A stretch of DNA of 64,000 nt from Sphingomonadales bacterium Ga0077531. GTDB taxonomy: Bacteria; Pseudomonadota; Alphaproteobacteria; Sphingomonadales; Sphingomonadaceae. Position numbers and translations under genes: made by a program. This document shows positions 17,329 through 26,195 of the stretch, piece by piece. The notes under the pieces were generated by a model that saw only the letters and a program-made list of their open reading frames with translations, was not told where the DNA came from and made no database searches. Each line of letters opens with the position of its first letter. The stretch's first letter is position 1. Location: NCBI GenBank assembly GCA_001464915.1, contig LNED01000033.1:186001-250000 (forward strand), read 5' to 3'.

Positions 17329-19713
17329 ATGATGCGACAATGGCTCGGCCAATTGGCCTGCGGAGCGGGAATTGCAGCATTGCTGGCGGGCTGCGCGGGT
17401 GCGCCGCCGGTTGAGCTGGGCGCCGCGGTTGCCGCGAACGCTCCGGCCGCCACGCCCGAAGCGCTGCTCGCGCGGATGAGCCTTGAACGCAAGGTCGCGC
17501 AGATCATCCAGCCTGACATTGGTTCGATCACGCCAGCTGATGTCGAACGCTATCGGTTTGGCACGATCCTTAATGGTGGCAATTCCGGCCCTTATGGCAA
17601 TGACAAGGCACTGGCGCCCGAATGGCTCAAACTGGCCGATGCCTATTGGGCAGCCTCGACTGCGCCGCTGCCGAATGGCGAACCCGCGATCCCGGCGCTG
17701 TGGGCCACCGATGCGGTGCACGGCCATGCCAATGTGATCGGCGCGACGGTGTTTCCGCACAATATCGCACTGGGGGCGACGGGGGACGCTGATCTGATCC
17801 GCCGCATCGGCGCGGCCACTGCGGTTGAGATTGAAGTCACAGGGATCGACTGGACTTTCGCTCCTACGATTGCGGTGGCGCGCGATGACCGCTGGGGCCG
17901 CACTTACGAAAGCTATTCGGAAAATCCCGCGCTGGTCGCAAAACTCGGCGCGGCGATGGTCGAAGGCTTGCAGGGCCGCCCCGGCGAACCGGGCTATCTG
18001 GGGGTGGGCAAAGTGGCCGCCACGGCCAAGCATTTCTTCGGCGATGGCGGCACTGCACAGGGCGTCGATCAGGGCGATGTGAACGGCAATCTGGACGAGT
18101 TGATGGCGATCCACGCCGCGCCATACCCGGCCGCGATTGGCGCAGGCGTTGCCAGCGTGATGGCGAGTTTCAATTCGATCAATGGCAGCAAGATGCACGG
18201 CAACGGCCCGCTGCTGACCGGCGAATTGCGCGGCAACCTTGGCTTTGGCGGCTTGGTTGTCGGCGATTGGAACGGCCACGGGCAAGTGACCGGCTGCACC
18301 AATTCCGATTGCCCGCAGGCGCTGCTGGCGGGTCTTGACGTTTACATGGTGCCCGAAGACTGGAAGGCGCTCCACGCGTCGCTCACAGCGCAGGTGAAGG
18401 ATGGCACGATCCCGATGGCGCGGCTCGATGAAGCGGTGCTGCGGGTGCTGCGGTTGAAACAACAGCTTGGCATTTTCGACGGCGAAGTTGCACCATCACA
18501 GCGTGCCAATGCCGGGAAGTGGGGCCTGCTCGGCTCGCCCGAACACCGCGCCATTGCGCGCGAAGCGGTGGCGAAATCGCAGGTGCTGCTCAAGAACCAC
18601 GGCGTGCTGCCATTGAAGCCCGGTGCGCGGATCGAAGTGGCTGGCAGCGCGGCTGACAATATCCCGCAGCAGGCCGGCGGGTGGACGATCACCTGGCAAG
18701 GCGGCGGCGATTTGACCGCAGCCGACTTCCCCGGCGCGACCTCGATCTACGCCGGGATTGCGGCGGCGGCCAAGGCCGGCGGCGGAGCGGCGGTGCTGGC
18801 TGCGGATGCTTTGAATGGGGCTTCTGGCGCCAAGCCCGATGTCGCCATCGTGGTGTTTGGCGAAGAACCCTATGCCGAATTCGTCGGTGACCGGAAGGAT
18901 ATGGTCTTCCGCGATGAAGAAGGGCTGGCACTGCTCAAGTCGTACCGCGCCAAGGGTATCCCAACAGTCGCGGTGTTCCTGTCGGGCCGCCCCTTGTGGA
19001 TGAACCGCGAATTGAACGCCGCCGATGCTTTCGTCGCCGCCTGGCTGCCGGGCAGCGAGGGGGCAGGGGTAGCCGATGTGCTGTTCGGCCAGCGTCCTGC
19101 CACCGGACGGTTGGGGTTCAGCTGGCCCGCCGCGTGCGATGGAACTCCGGTCAACTCGCCCGATGGCGCGTTGTTTCCGCTGGGCTTCGGGCTCGATCTG
19201 ACCAGCACAGCGCAGCTCGCTCCGCTGGATGAAAGCTGCGATGCGCTGACCATTGATACCGGCGCAGTGTGGTTCGCGAGCGGCAAGCTTGGAGCGCAGG
19301 TGCAGGCGGTGGCGGACAATGCGCTGCTGCCCGACCTGCGCGGCGGCGGCAATGGCATCACCGCGACCGGCATCGACCGCAAAGCGCAGGAAGACGCGCG
19401 CCGCATTGCCTTTGCGCCCGGCGCGAAGCTGACGCTCACCGGGCCGGAGAGCGGCTCGGCGTGGCGGATCACCTATCAGGTCACCGCGCGTCCGACCGCT
19501 CCGGTCACTGTCACCGCGGGTGGCAAAGCATTCGACATCAAGCAGGGCCTCTTGGTGGCGGAAGGCAAAGGCTGGCGCGAAATGGTGCTCACGCCCGCGT
19601 GCCTTGGCGCGGCAGGTGGCAGCCTGACCTTCGCTTCGGCAGCGGCATTCACGCTCCAGATCAGCGACATCACCCGCGATGACGCCGCGGCTGGAGCGGA
19701 GTGTTCGTTCTAG
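17329..19713 (+). CDS. GH3 beta-glucosidase / exo-beta-1,3-1,4-glucanase, lipoprotein
   Basis: Exo-acting enzyme releasing glucose from beta-glucan oligosaccharides. A lipoprotein signal is visible (AALLAGC, Cys near residue 23), so the enzyme is membrane-anchored, facing the periplasm or surface. The N-terminal GH3 barrel carries KHFFGDGGT and the nucleophile segment VVGDWNG; the second GH3 domain (LLKNHGVLPL, VVFGEEPYAE, TGRLGFSWP) and a C-terminal beta-sandwich extension follow. Length (794 residues) matches ExoP-type glucan exohydrolases. ATG 17329 has GGGAGGGA eight bases upstream. Its own LacI-type operator precedes it. It ends overlapping the convergent alkyl sulfatase gene by four bases. 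Confidence 0.9.
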   Translation: MMRQWLGQLACGAGIAALLAGCAGAPPVELGAAVAANAPAATPEALLARMSLERKVAQIIQPDIGSITPADVERYRFGTILNGGNSGPYGNDKALAPEWLKLADAYWAASTAPLPNGEPAIPALWATDAVHGHANVIGATVFPHNIALGATGDADLIRRIGAATAVEIEVTGIDWTFAPTIAVARDDRWGRTYESYSENPALVAKLGAAMVEGLQGRPGEPGYLGVGKVAATAKHFFGDGGTAQGVDQGDVNGNLDELMAIHAAPYPAAIGAGVASVMASFNSINGSKMHGNGPLLTGELRGNLGFGGLVVGDWNGHGQVTGCTNSDCPQALLAGLDVYMVPEDWKALHASLTAQVKDGTIPMARLDEAVLRVLRLKQQLGIFDGEVAPSQRANAGKWGLLGSPEHRAIAREAVAKSQVLLKNHGVLPLKPGARIEVAGSAADNIPQQAGGWTITWQGGGDLTAADFPGATSIYAGIAAAAKAGGGAAVLAADALNGASGAKPDVAIVVFGEEPYAEFVGDRKDMVFRDEEGLALLKSYRAKGIPTVAVFLSGRPLWMNRELNAADAFVAAWLPGSEGAGVADVLFGQRPATGRLGFSWPAACDGTPVNSPDGALFPLGFGLDLTSTAQLAPLDESCDALTIDTGAVWFASGKLGAQVQAVADNALLPDLRGGGNGITATGIDRKAQEDARRIAFAPGAKLTLTGPESGSAWRITYQVTARPTAPVTVTAGGKAFDIKQGLLVAEGKGWREMVLTPACLGAAGGSLTFASAAAFTLQISDITRDDAAAGAECSF

Positions 19714-21674
19714 GGCGTGACGATATCGAAGCCCTGCGGCACCGGATCGAGCGCATCGATCAGTTGTTGCAGGGCTGCGGCGTCGCCTTCAACTTGAAGC
19801 CCCGCGGTCTGCATCGCGCTGACCGGCTGTTTCAGGAACAGCATCGCCAGCAGCATGGCACGCGGTCCACGTAACGTCACATCGGGCGCGGCTGGCAATG
19901 CGCCATCGCGTCCGATCAAAACGCTGCCATTGGCCTCAATCGTCGCCTGTTCCTTGCGGTCGGTGAGGTCGAGGGCGACCGTCAGCTTGCGTGCACCAAA
20001 CCGTTCGGGCGCAAACCGAGTGGCGGCGGAATCGAGCAATTCCTGCGTGGAAATGGCGGCGATCAGATCGGTGCTTTGCGCAGCCGATGCGGTCGCGCGG
20101 CCCTGCCGCAGGTCGCTTGCGGCGGTGAGGAACTGGTTGCGCCAGATTGCGCTTTCGGACTGGAAGCCCTGCTGTTCGTAACTTTCGGCGAGCAGCGCCT
20201 TGGCCCCCGCATTGTCCGGCGCGGCGAAGACGAGGTTTTGCAGCAAGTCCGAAGACCAGCGATAATCGCCTGCCGCCATCGCATTGCGGGCCAGCGCCAG
20301 CGTGCGATCCGCGCCGCCCAATGCCTCGATCAGGCGCGCCGCGCGCTCAACGGGCGGGTGGGCGTGGAGGTTGGCGGGCACGGCATCGTACCAGCCGAGA
20401 TAGAATTGGTAGATCGCTTTCGAATTGTGACTGACCGTGCCGTAATAGCCATGCGTTGACCATTCGTCCGCCAAGCCCGGCGGGGGCGCGTTTTCCAGGC
20501 CTTCTGCGATTTCGGCCATCGTCTCGCCCCGGTTCATTCGCCGCACGGTCTGATCGTGGAGCCAGCGATAATTGTCGCGCTGCGCCGTGAGCCAAGCGGT
20601 GCCTTCAGCCTGTCCGAAAGTCGGCCAGCAATGGCTGGAGATCACCACGTCGCTACGCGGGCCATAACGGGTCGCGGCTTCATCAAGGTAGTGCGCCCAT
20701 GCGCGCGCATCGCGCACCTTTGCGCCGCGCGGGGTGAGGATGTTGTGGAGTGTGCAGGTGGCGATTTCAGCGGCAAGGAAGGTCTTCTCAGGCGCAACAA
20801 ACACGTTGAATTCAGCCGGAGCCTCACTGCCCGAAACGATCTGGAATTCGAGCGACACCCCGTCGACTTCGCGCACCTCGCCCGTGGAGGCGATGGTGGC
20901 CGTTGGCGCAATCAGCGACAGCGTGCCGCCCGACACTGCGATGCCGATCCCGCTGCCCATTTGCCCGGTCGCGCCGGGAGCCATCCCGGTGCCGAATTGA
21001 TAAGCGGCACGGCGCAGCATCGCGCCACCGGCGATAACATTTTCGGACGTGGCTTCTTCCATGAAGCCGTGGGGCGCGATCACCTGCGTGCGGCCTGCGG
21101 TGACATCAGCCGGGTCAACCACCCCGCGCACCCCGCCGAAATGGTCGGCATGGCTGTGCGAATAGATCACCGCGCTGACCGGGCGCGGGCCCAGCGTGGC
21201 ATTGACCAACTCCATCGCCGCGCGCGCAGTTTCAACGCTGGTGAGTGGGTCGATCACGATCCAGCCGGTCGCGCCGCGAATGATCGTCATGTTCGACAGG
21301 TCGAACCCGCGCACCTGCCAGACATTATCGGTGACGCGGTAAAGCCCGTGGTGCTTCAAATGGCGCATATGCCGCCACAGGCTCGGGTGCACGGTATCGG
21401 GCCCGGGGCCATCGACAAAGGCGTAGGCGGCAAGGTTCCAGACCGGCTTGCCAGCGGCGTTCACGATCACCGGATCGATGCGGGTGGCGATGAAACCGCG
21501 GGTGGAAAAATCGCCGTCGCGCGTACCTTCATCGGGCAGTTCAGCGGCGGCGGCTTGCTGAGCGGCCCGGGTGGCGTCGCTGGCAGACGGCGGGCCAGCT
21601 GCCTCTTGTGCTGCGACAGCGTTCGCCGCCAGCGCGACCAGCGCCGCGCCTGCCCAGAAATACGCCTTGATCAT
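19710..21674 (-). CDS. Secreted alkyl/aryl sulfatase of the metallo-beta-lactamase fold (SdsA1/BDS1 type)
   Basis: Hydrolyses primary alkyl sulfates to alcohol and sulfate. A signal peptide (to VAAQ, about residue 23) directs export. The metallo-beta-lactamase domain has the zinc motif SHSHADHFGG, then the family-specific block LAAEIATCTLHN, and SSHCWPTFG. It is followed by the helical dimerisation domain (EYxG-like YQFYLGWYDAVPANLHAHPP) and a C-terminal SCP2-like domain that binds the alkyl chain. Length 654 residues is standard. ATG 21674 is chosen for the GAGGGAC ribosome site and signal peptide; the open frame extends 24 codons further. It stands alone, convergent with GH3. It shows a second organosulfur capacity besides the locus at 38-53 kb. 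Confidence 0.9.
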   Translation of the reverse strand: MIKAYFWAGAALVALAANAVAAQEAAGPPSASDATRAAQQAAAAELPDEGTRDGDFSTRGFIATRIDPVIVNAAGKPVWNLAAYAFVDGPGPDTVHPSLWRHMRHLKHHGLYRVTDNVWQVRGFDLSNMTIIRGATGWIVIDPLTSVETARAAMELVNATLGPRPVSAVIYSHSHADHFGGVRGVVDPADVTAGRTQVIAPHGFMEEATSENVIAGGAMLRRAAYQFGTGMAPGATGQMGSGIGIAVSGGTLSLIAPTATIASTGEVREVDGVSLEFQIVSGSEAPAEFNVFVAPEKTFLAAEIATCTLHNILTPRGAKVRDARAWAHYLDEAATRYGPRSDVVISSHCWPTFGQAEGTAWLTAQRDNYRWLHDQTVRRMNRGETMAEIAEGLENAPPPGLADEWSTHGYYGTVSHNSKAIYQFYLGWYDAVPANLHAHPPVERAARLIEALGGADRTLALARNAMAAGDYRWSSDLLQNLVFAAPDNAGAKALLAESYEQQGFQSESAIWRNQFLTAASDLRQGRATASAAQSTDLIAAISTQELLDSAATRFAPERFGARKLTVALDLTDRKEQATIEANGSVLIGRDGALPAAPDVTLRGPRAMLLAMLFLKQPVSAMQTAGLQVEGDAAALQQLIDALDPVPQGFDIVTP

Positions 21675-21752
21675 TGTTCTTGTCCCTCTCGTCCCGCCGC
21701 TCTGATGCCCCGGTTGCAGCCTTGGATCAAGCGGGGGAGAGGGCAAGGACCT

Positions 21753-23321
21753 TCAGGCAGCAGGCCGGGTCATCAGGTTGGGGATTTCATTTTTGCTCGG
21801 ATCGTCTGACCGGCGGCTATAGCGTTCAACCAGCTCGCTCCATTCGACCACCAGCGCGCCGCCCGTGCTCTGGTGGAGCTTTTCCCACGACGACAGCATT
21901 TCAAGGCAGGCGTGGTCGATATAATCGAGCTTTTCGACGTGGATGTGGACTTCCGACCCGAACGGCGAGCTTTCCAGCGCCTTGCCCAGCTGCGGGATCG
22001 AGAAGAACGTCGCCGAACCCGTCATCCACAGGTCAACCCGGTTGGTGGCCGTGTCATGCTCGCGCCGGATATCGAGGTGCGAGAAGGTGTAGACCAGCTT
22101 CAACGTGGCCAGCACAAAGCCGAGGATCACCCCTGTCAGCAGGTCGATCGCGACCACGCCGATCAGCGTTGCGAAGTAGATCACCAGTTCCTGCCTTCCG
22201 AATTCGGCGATCTTGCGGATCTGCGCCACGTTGACCAGCTTGTAGCCGGTGTAGACGAGGATCGCGGCCAGCACCGAGGTCGGAATCTCGTTGAGGACGA
22301 ACGGAAAAGCGGCCACCGCCAGCAGCAGCCAGCCGCCGTGCAGGATCGCAGAAATGCGCGTGGTTGCGCCAGCTTCGACATTGGCCGAAGACCGCACGAT
22401 CACCCCGGTCATCGGCAGCGCGCCAAGCCCGCCGCAGATCATGTTGCCGATGCCTTGGGCGCGCAGTTCCTTGTCGTAATCGGTGCGGGTGCCGATGTGC
22501 ATTTTGTCGACGGCGGTCGCGCACAGCAGTGTTTCGGCGCTGGCAACAAAGGCAAACACCAGCCCCAACGTCAGGATGTCAGGGTCGGTGAACCCGGCCA
22601 AAGCCTCACCCGTGGGAATGTTCAAGCCGCTCATCAAATTGGCCGGCAATTCGACCAAGGTGATCGGCAAAGCGAAGATGACTGCGAACACCGTGCCGAT
22701 GATCACGCCCAGCAGCGGGCCTGGCAGCAGCGCCAGCTTTTTCGGCTTGAAGTGGTTCCACAGCACGATCGCGATGATCGTCACAATCCCGGCCATCGCT
22801 GCGAGGTGATGCACCGAACCGTCAATCGGAAACACCTTCATGAAAGCTTCGGGGATGGCAGCGATATTCTCCAGCCCGTTCGCACGCGGCTTGTCATCCA
22901 GCATCACGTGCAGCTGCGAGACAAAGATCAGCACGCCGATCCCCGCCAGCATCCCGTGGATCACCGAAGGCGAGATCGCCCGGAACCATTGACCCATCTT
23001 GAGTGACCCGGCGAGCAATTGCAGCGCCCCGGCAATCAGGCCCACCACGCCGAGCATGAATAAACCGTGTTCGCTGACAAGCTGGAACACCAGCACCGCC
23101 ATGCCCGCCGCAGGGCCGCTGACCTGCAACGGCGATCCAGCGATGCTGCCGACCACCAACCCGCCGACGATCCCGGTGATCAGGCCCAGTGCAGGCGGTG
23201 CGCCCGACGCGATTGCGACGCCCATGCACAGTGGCAACGCGACCAGAAACACCACAATCGACGCGAAAAAATCGCGCCCGACAACCGCGGACGACAGGCT
23301 TTGGGAAGGCAGAGGCTTCAT
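21753..23321 (-). CDS. SulP family anion transporter, likely bicarbonate (BicA-like)
   Basis: Inner-membrane SLC26/SulP transporter of 522 residues with about twelve to fourteen hydrophobic segments, an N-terminal VALPLCMGVAIASGAPPALGL signature, and a C-terminal STAS domain (HVEKLDYIDHACLEML). It lies 53 bp downstream of a beta-carbonic anhydrase gene on the same strand, and SulP-carbonic anhydrase pairs usually handle bicarbonate with sodium or protons. Sulfate transport cannot be excluded from sequence. Together with the ArsR-type regulator gene further upstream it forms a three-gene set that probably supplies CO2/bicarbonate for anaplerotic carboxylations. Confidence 0.87.
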   Translation of the reverse strand: MKPLPSQSLSSAVVGRDFFASIVVFLVALPLCMGVAIASGAPPALGLITGIVGGLVVGSIAGSPLQVSGPAAGMAVLVFQLVSEHGLFMLGVVGLIAGALQLLAGSLKMGQWFRAISPSVIHGMLAGIGVLIFVSQLHVMLDDKPRANGLENIAAIPEAFMKVFPIDGSVHHLAAMAGIVTIIAIVLWNHFKPKKLALLPGPLLGVIIGTVFAVIFALPITLVELPANLMSGLNIPTGEALAGFTDPDILTLGLVFAFVASAETLLCATAVDKMHIGTRTDYDKELRAQGIGNMICGGLGALPMTGVIVRSSANVEAGATTRISAILHGGWLLLAVAAFPFVLNEIPTSVLAAILVYTGYKLVNVAQIRKIAEFGRQELVIYFATLIGVVAIDLLTGVILGFVLATLKLVYTFSHLDIRREHDTATNRVDLWMTGSATFFSIPQLGKALESSPFGSEVHIHVEKLDYIDHACLEMLSSWEKLHQSTGGALVVEWSELVERYSRRSDDPSKNEIPNLMTRPAA

Positions 23322-23374
23322 GGTCGAGGACGCTCCGGGGAGGGGGGAGAGCAGGGAGTATGGAATGGTACCGT

Positions 23375-24040
23375 TCAGCAGGCGTGCGGTTCCAGCACGG
23401 CTGCGGCCAGTTCGGAGGCGTAGCGTTCCGCGACTGGCACCCAGGTTTCGGTTACCTCGTCATAGGCGCACACTTCGCCGGTTTTGATATCATACACCCA
23501 ACCGTGCAGCGTCACCGCCTTTTGGGCGAGCGCCAGGGCGACTGTGGGGTGGGTCTTGAGGTGCTGCAATTGCAGCATGACGTTCTGTTCGAGCAGCATC
23601 CGCATCTTGGCTTCGGGTTCGAGGTCGGCGCCAAGCGCTTCGGTGATATCCACCGCGCCTTGCGAATAGCCGAGCCATTCGCGCACGTGCGGCAGGCTGG
23701 TCAGGGCGGCGCGGTTCATCGCACCCTTCATCGCCCCGCATTCGGTGTGGCCGCAAATCACGATGTGCGGGATTTTCAGCGCGCCGATGGCGAATTCGAT
23801 CGAAGCGGTCACGCCGCCGGTCTGGTTGGTGTGCGGCGGCACGATGTTGCCCGCATTGCGCAGGATGAACAATTCGCCCGGATCGGTCTGGGTCAGCATC
23901 GCGGTTTCGATCCGGCTGTCCGAGCAGGTGATGAACAGGGCTTCGGGGCTTTGGCCGGTGCTCAGGTGTTCGAACAGCTCGCGCTTTTCAGGGAAGACCT
24001 CGCGCTGGAACTTGACCACGCCTTTGGCGAAATGGGGCAT
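23375..24040 (-). CDS. can: Beta-class carbonic anhydrase
   Basis: Zinc enzyme interconverting CO2 and bicarbonate in the cytoplasm. The zinc ligands and catalytic dyad are all present: C39, D41, R43 in TCSDSRIET, and H98, C101 in ICGHTECGAMKG. Length of 221 residues is typical. The ATG at 24040 has AAGGAT nine bases upstream. It lies between the ArsR-like regulator gene (37 bp upstream) and the SulP transporter gene (53 bp downstream), all leftward, so they are probably co-transcribed, and the enzyme would work on the bicarbonate brought in by the transporter. Confidence 0.93.
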   Translation of the reverse strand: MPHFAKGVVKFQREVFPEKRELFEHLSTGQSPEALFITCSDSRIETAMLTQTDPGELFILRNAGNIVPPHTNQTGGVTASIEFAIGALKIPHIVICGHTECGAMKGAMNRAALTSLPHVREWLGYSQGAVDITEALGADLEPEAKMRMLLEQNVMLQLQHLKTHPTVALALAQKAVTLHGWVYDIKTGEVCAYDEVTETWVPVAERYASELAAAVLEPHAC

Positions 24041-24077
24041 TGAAACGATCCTTATAATAGGCCTTTAATTTGGCTTT

Positions 24078-24443
24078 TCAGTGAGATGTATTGGGGGCCT
24101 GCGCGCTCCATAGGGCACGCACGCTGTCGATGTGTTCACCCTCGTCCAGCCGGTTGCGGATGTCGACGAATTGCAATGCGTCGACGATCCATGCGGCCAG
24201 TTGCGGGTGGGCAAGGCGGTAGAAATGGCTGCGTCCGTCGCGGCGTTCTTCGACCAGACGTTGCGCGCGCAGCTGCGCGAGATGTTGCGATACGCGGGTC
24301 GCGGGCAGGGCCAGCGCTTCTGCGATGCCGGTCACGTCTTTTTCGCCCAGCCGCAGTTCCTCGATCATCCGCAGCCGATCCGGATGGGCGAGCAATTTGA
24401 GCAGGTCGGCAAGCTCGCGCGATACGATCAATCGACTGGGCAT
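24078..24443 (-). CDS. ArsR-type winged-helix transcriptional regulator
   Basis: Small DNA-binding protein of 121 residues. The winged helix is visible: LLKLLAHPDRLRMIEEL, then the recognition segment VTGIAEALALPATRVSQHLAQLRAQRLVEERRDGRSHFYRL. It contains no cysteine at all, so the classical thiolate metal-sensing sites of ArsR/SmtB proteins are absent; another signal, or a different metal site, must be used if it is a sensor. First gene of the leftward set with carbonic anhydrase and SulP, which it may control. An inverted repeat (24459-24480) lies just upstream and could be its own operator. Confidence 0.83.
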   Translation of the reverse strand: MPSRLIVSRELADLLKLLAHPDRLRMIEELRLGEKDVTGIAEALALPATRVSQHLAQLRAQRLVEERRDGRSHFYRLAHPQLAAWIVDALQFVDIRNRLDEGEHIDSVRALWSAQAPNTSH

Positions 24444-24458
24444 GGCACTCCCCTAATC

Positions 24459-24480
24459 TGCAACAATTCGCAGGTTTGCA
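24459..24480. promoter_or_regulatory. Imperfect inverted repeat upstream of the ArsR-type gene
   Basis: TGCAA and TTGCA arms are set 12 bases apart with a central CG, 16 bp before the regulator start. It could be an autoregulatory operator. Only the outer five bases are strictly symmetric, so support is weak. The remaining gap to 24597 shows nothing further that I can name. Confidence 0.3.
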
Positions 24481-24597
24481 TCTATGAAGGTATGAGATTC
24501 GACCGCGCGGGTCAACCATCGTCTGACCGGCTGCGGCGTCGTGCTGAATGAGCTTAGCTAACGGGATGGTAAGGACTGCACAGTATTTGTCCCGGGG

Positions 24598-25590
24598 ATG
24601 AACACATATGCACGCCTTAACTCGCCATTAGCCATGATCTGCGGCGCTGCCGCGATCACCGGACTTGTCTTTTCCGCCCCGGCACTTGCTGGCGGTGTGA
24701 CCGCTGGCACACTGATCGAAAACACCGCTGTCGCCAGCTATGACGACGGCGCGGGCGCGCGCACGATCAATTCCAACACGGTGACCGTGCGAGTCGACGA
24801 ATTGCTCGACGTGACGCTGACCTCGCAAGACCCTGGGCCAATCAACACACGTCCGGGAGACGCCGTGTTGACCTTCGAACTGACCAACCAAGGCAATGGG
24901 CCCGAAGCCTTCACCTTGCTCGCCAACCCGGCAGTCGCTGGCAATGATTTCGACGTTGTTGTGCGCAGCATTGCAATCGATAGCAATGGCAACGGTGTCT
25001 ATGATGCCGGGGTCGATGAAATCCTGACCGCGCCGCAAACTACGGCGATCCTTGCGCCCGATACGGTGCTGACGGTGTTCGTGCTCGTCACCGTGCCGGA
25101 CGGGGCCAGCGATAGGCAAACCAGCAGCGTTGATCTGACCGCCGAGGCGGTGACCGGCAGCGGCGCCCCTGGCACCGTGTTCGCCGGCGCAGGCGTTGAT
25201 GGCGGCGACGCCATCGTCGGCACCACCGGTGCGCTCGCTACGGCGCGCGGACAGTTGGTGGTCGGCGTGGCCAATGTCGAATTGGTCAAGTCAGTCGTCT
25301 TGCGCGATCCGTTTGGCGGGACGAGCGCAGTGCCCGGCACGGTTGCGACCTTCACGATCCTCGCGCGCATCAGCGGCAGCGGCACGATCAATGACCTCCT
25401 CGTCACCGACGCCATTCCCGACGGCACGACCTACGTGCCGGGCACGCTCGCGCTCGATAGCGCTGCGTTGAGCGACGCCGAAGATGGTGACGCCGGGGCC
25501 GCTTCTGACGCGGCGGGCATCACCGTCAACCTCGGTGATGTGACGGCCGATGCCACCGCCTCCGTCACCTTCGATGTCGTGATCGATTGA
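24598..25590 (+). CDS. Secreted conserved-repeat (DUF11-like) surface protein 1
   Basis: A 330-residue exported protein of unknown function. Residues 1-31 form a signal peptide ending at ALAGG. The rest is rich in Thr, Val, Asp and Ala with predicted beta-strands. A segment typical of the first strand of Sphingomonad repeat proteins (AGTLIENTAVASYDD) is followed by a calcium-binding-like run (DSNGNGVYDAGVDE) and a C-terminal DUF11-type Ig-like domain (VELVKSVVLRDP to TSVTF-like end, with TDAIPDGTTYVPGTL). First of five rightward genes of similar make-up. No barrel or anchor is seen, so it is likely released or assembled by the large outer-membrane protein encoded downstream. Confidence 0.75.
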   Translation: MNTYARLNSPLAMICGAAAITGLVFSAPALAGGVTAGTLIENTAVASYDDGAGARTINSNTVTVRVDELLDVTLTSQDPGPINTRPGDAVLTFELTNQGNGPEAFTLLANPAVAGNDFDVVVRSIAIDSNGNGVYDAGVDEILTAPQTTAILAPDTVLTVFVLVTVPDGASDRQTSSVDLTAEAVTGSGAPGTVFAGAGVDGGDAIVGTTGALATARGQLVVGVANVELVKSVVLRDPFGGTSAVPGTVATFTILARISGSGTINDLLVTDAIPDGTTYVPGTLALDSAALSDAEDGDAGAASDAAGITVNLGDVTADATASVTFDVVID

Positions 25591-25634
25591 TGTTTGAACA
25601 CCACCAGAAGCCAACAAAAAACGGGACTATCGCA

Positions 25635-26123
25635 ATGAAACTGTTCACCAAAATGACGATCGCACTGGCTGCATCCGCGCTCGCGCTGCCGGGTATGTCG
25701 GTTGCCGCGCAGGCCGCCGCCAGCCCGATTGCTTTGGTCGGCGACGTCAAGGCCGAGAAGGTCATCACCGCGCCCGACGGCACCGAACGCACAGAACTGG
25801 TCGCGCCCACCGCGATCATTCCCGGCGACCGGCTGATCTTTGCCACCGCCTATGCCCATGGCGGCGATGAAGCGGTGAACAACTTCGTCGTCACCAACCC
25901 GTTGCCCGCCGCCGTGCGCCTCGCGCCGGATGCTGATCCCGCGCTTGAAGTGTCGGTTGACGGCGGCAAGTCGTGGGGCGTGCTGGCCGCGCTGACGATC
26001 TCAGGTTCAGACGGGGCCGCGCGCCCCGCCGCCCACGCGGATGTGACCCACGTCCGCTGGGTGCTGGCGAGCATCGCCCCCGGAGCAAAGGGGCGGCTCA
26101 CCTATCCAGCCATCATCCGCTGA
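25635..26123 (+). CDS. Small secreted surface-locus protein 2
   Basis: A 162-residue exported protein of unknown function. ATG 25635 begins a clear signal peptide (to VAAQA, about residue 26); an earlier in-frame start lacks one. The mature part resembles a single DUF11-like beta-domain: GDRLIFATAYAHGGDEAVNNFVVTNPLPAAVRL followed by a segment mentioning the stock pattern SVDGGKSWGVL, also found in the fifth protein of the cluster as SADDGASWTHV. It is 44 bp after gene 1 and 72 bp before gene 3. It may be a minor subunit or a chaperone-like partner of the other proteins; the sequence does not decide. Confidence 0.7.
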   Translation: MKLFTKMTIALAASALALPGMSVAAQAAASPIALVGDVKAEKVITAPDGTERTELVAPTAIIPGDRLIFATAYAHGGDEAVNNFVVTNPLPAAVRLAPDADPALEVSVDGGKSWGVLAALTISGSDGAARPAAHADVTHVRWVLASIAPGAKGRLTYPAIIR

Positions 26124-26137
26124 GAAGCGGGCGATAA

Positions 26138-26164
26138 CCGCCACGTCCTGCGGGCGGACTTTTT
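26138..26164 (+). terminator. Possible intrinsic terminator between surface genes 2 and 3
   Basis: CCGCC (26138-26142) can pair with GGCGG (26153-26157), followed within two bases by five T residues (26160-26164). The stem is short and the loop is ten bases, so termination would be partial at best. Confidence 0.3.
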
Positions 26165-26195
26165 CACGCGGGGCACACGCAGAGGACCGTAAATC

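Noticed and set aside
19710..21674. Including the alkyl sulfatase in the sulfoquinovose pathway
   Set aside because: It hydrolyses sulfate esters, not sulfonates, lies about 17 kb away and has no shared motif; it is probably an independent organosulfur function.
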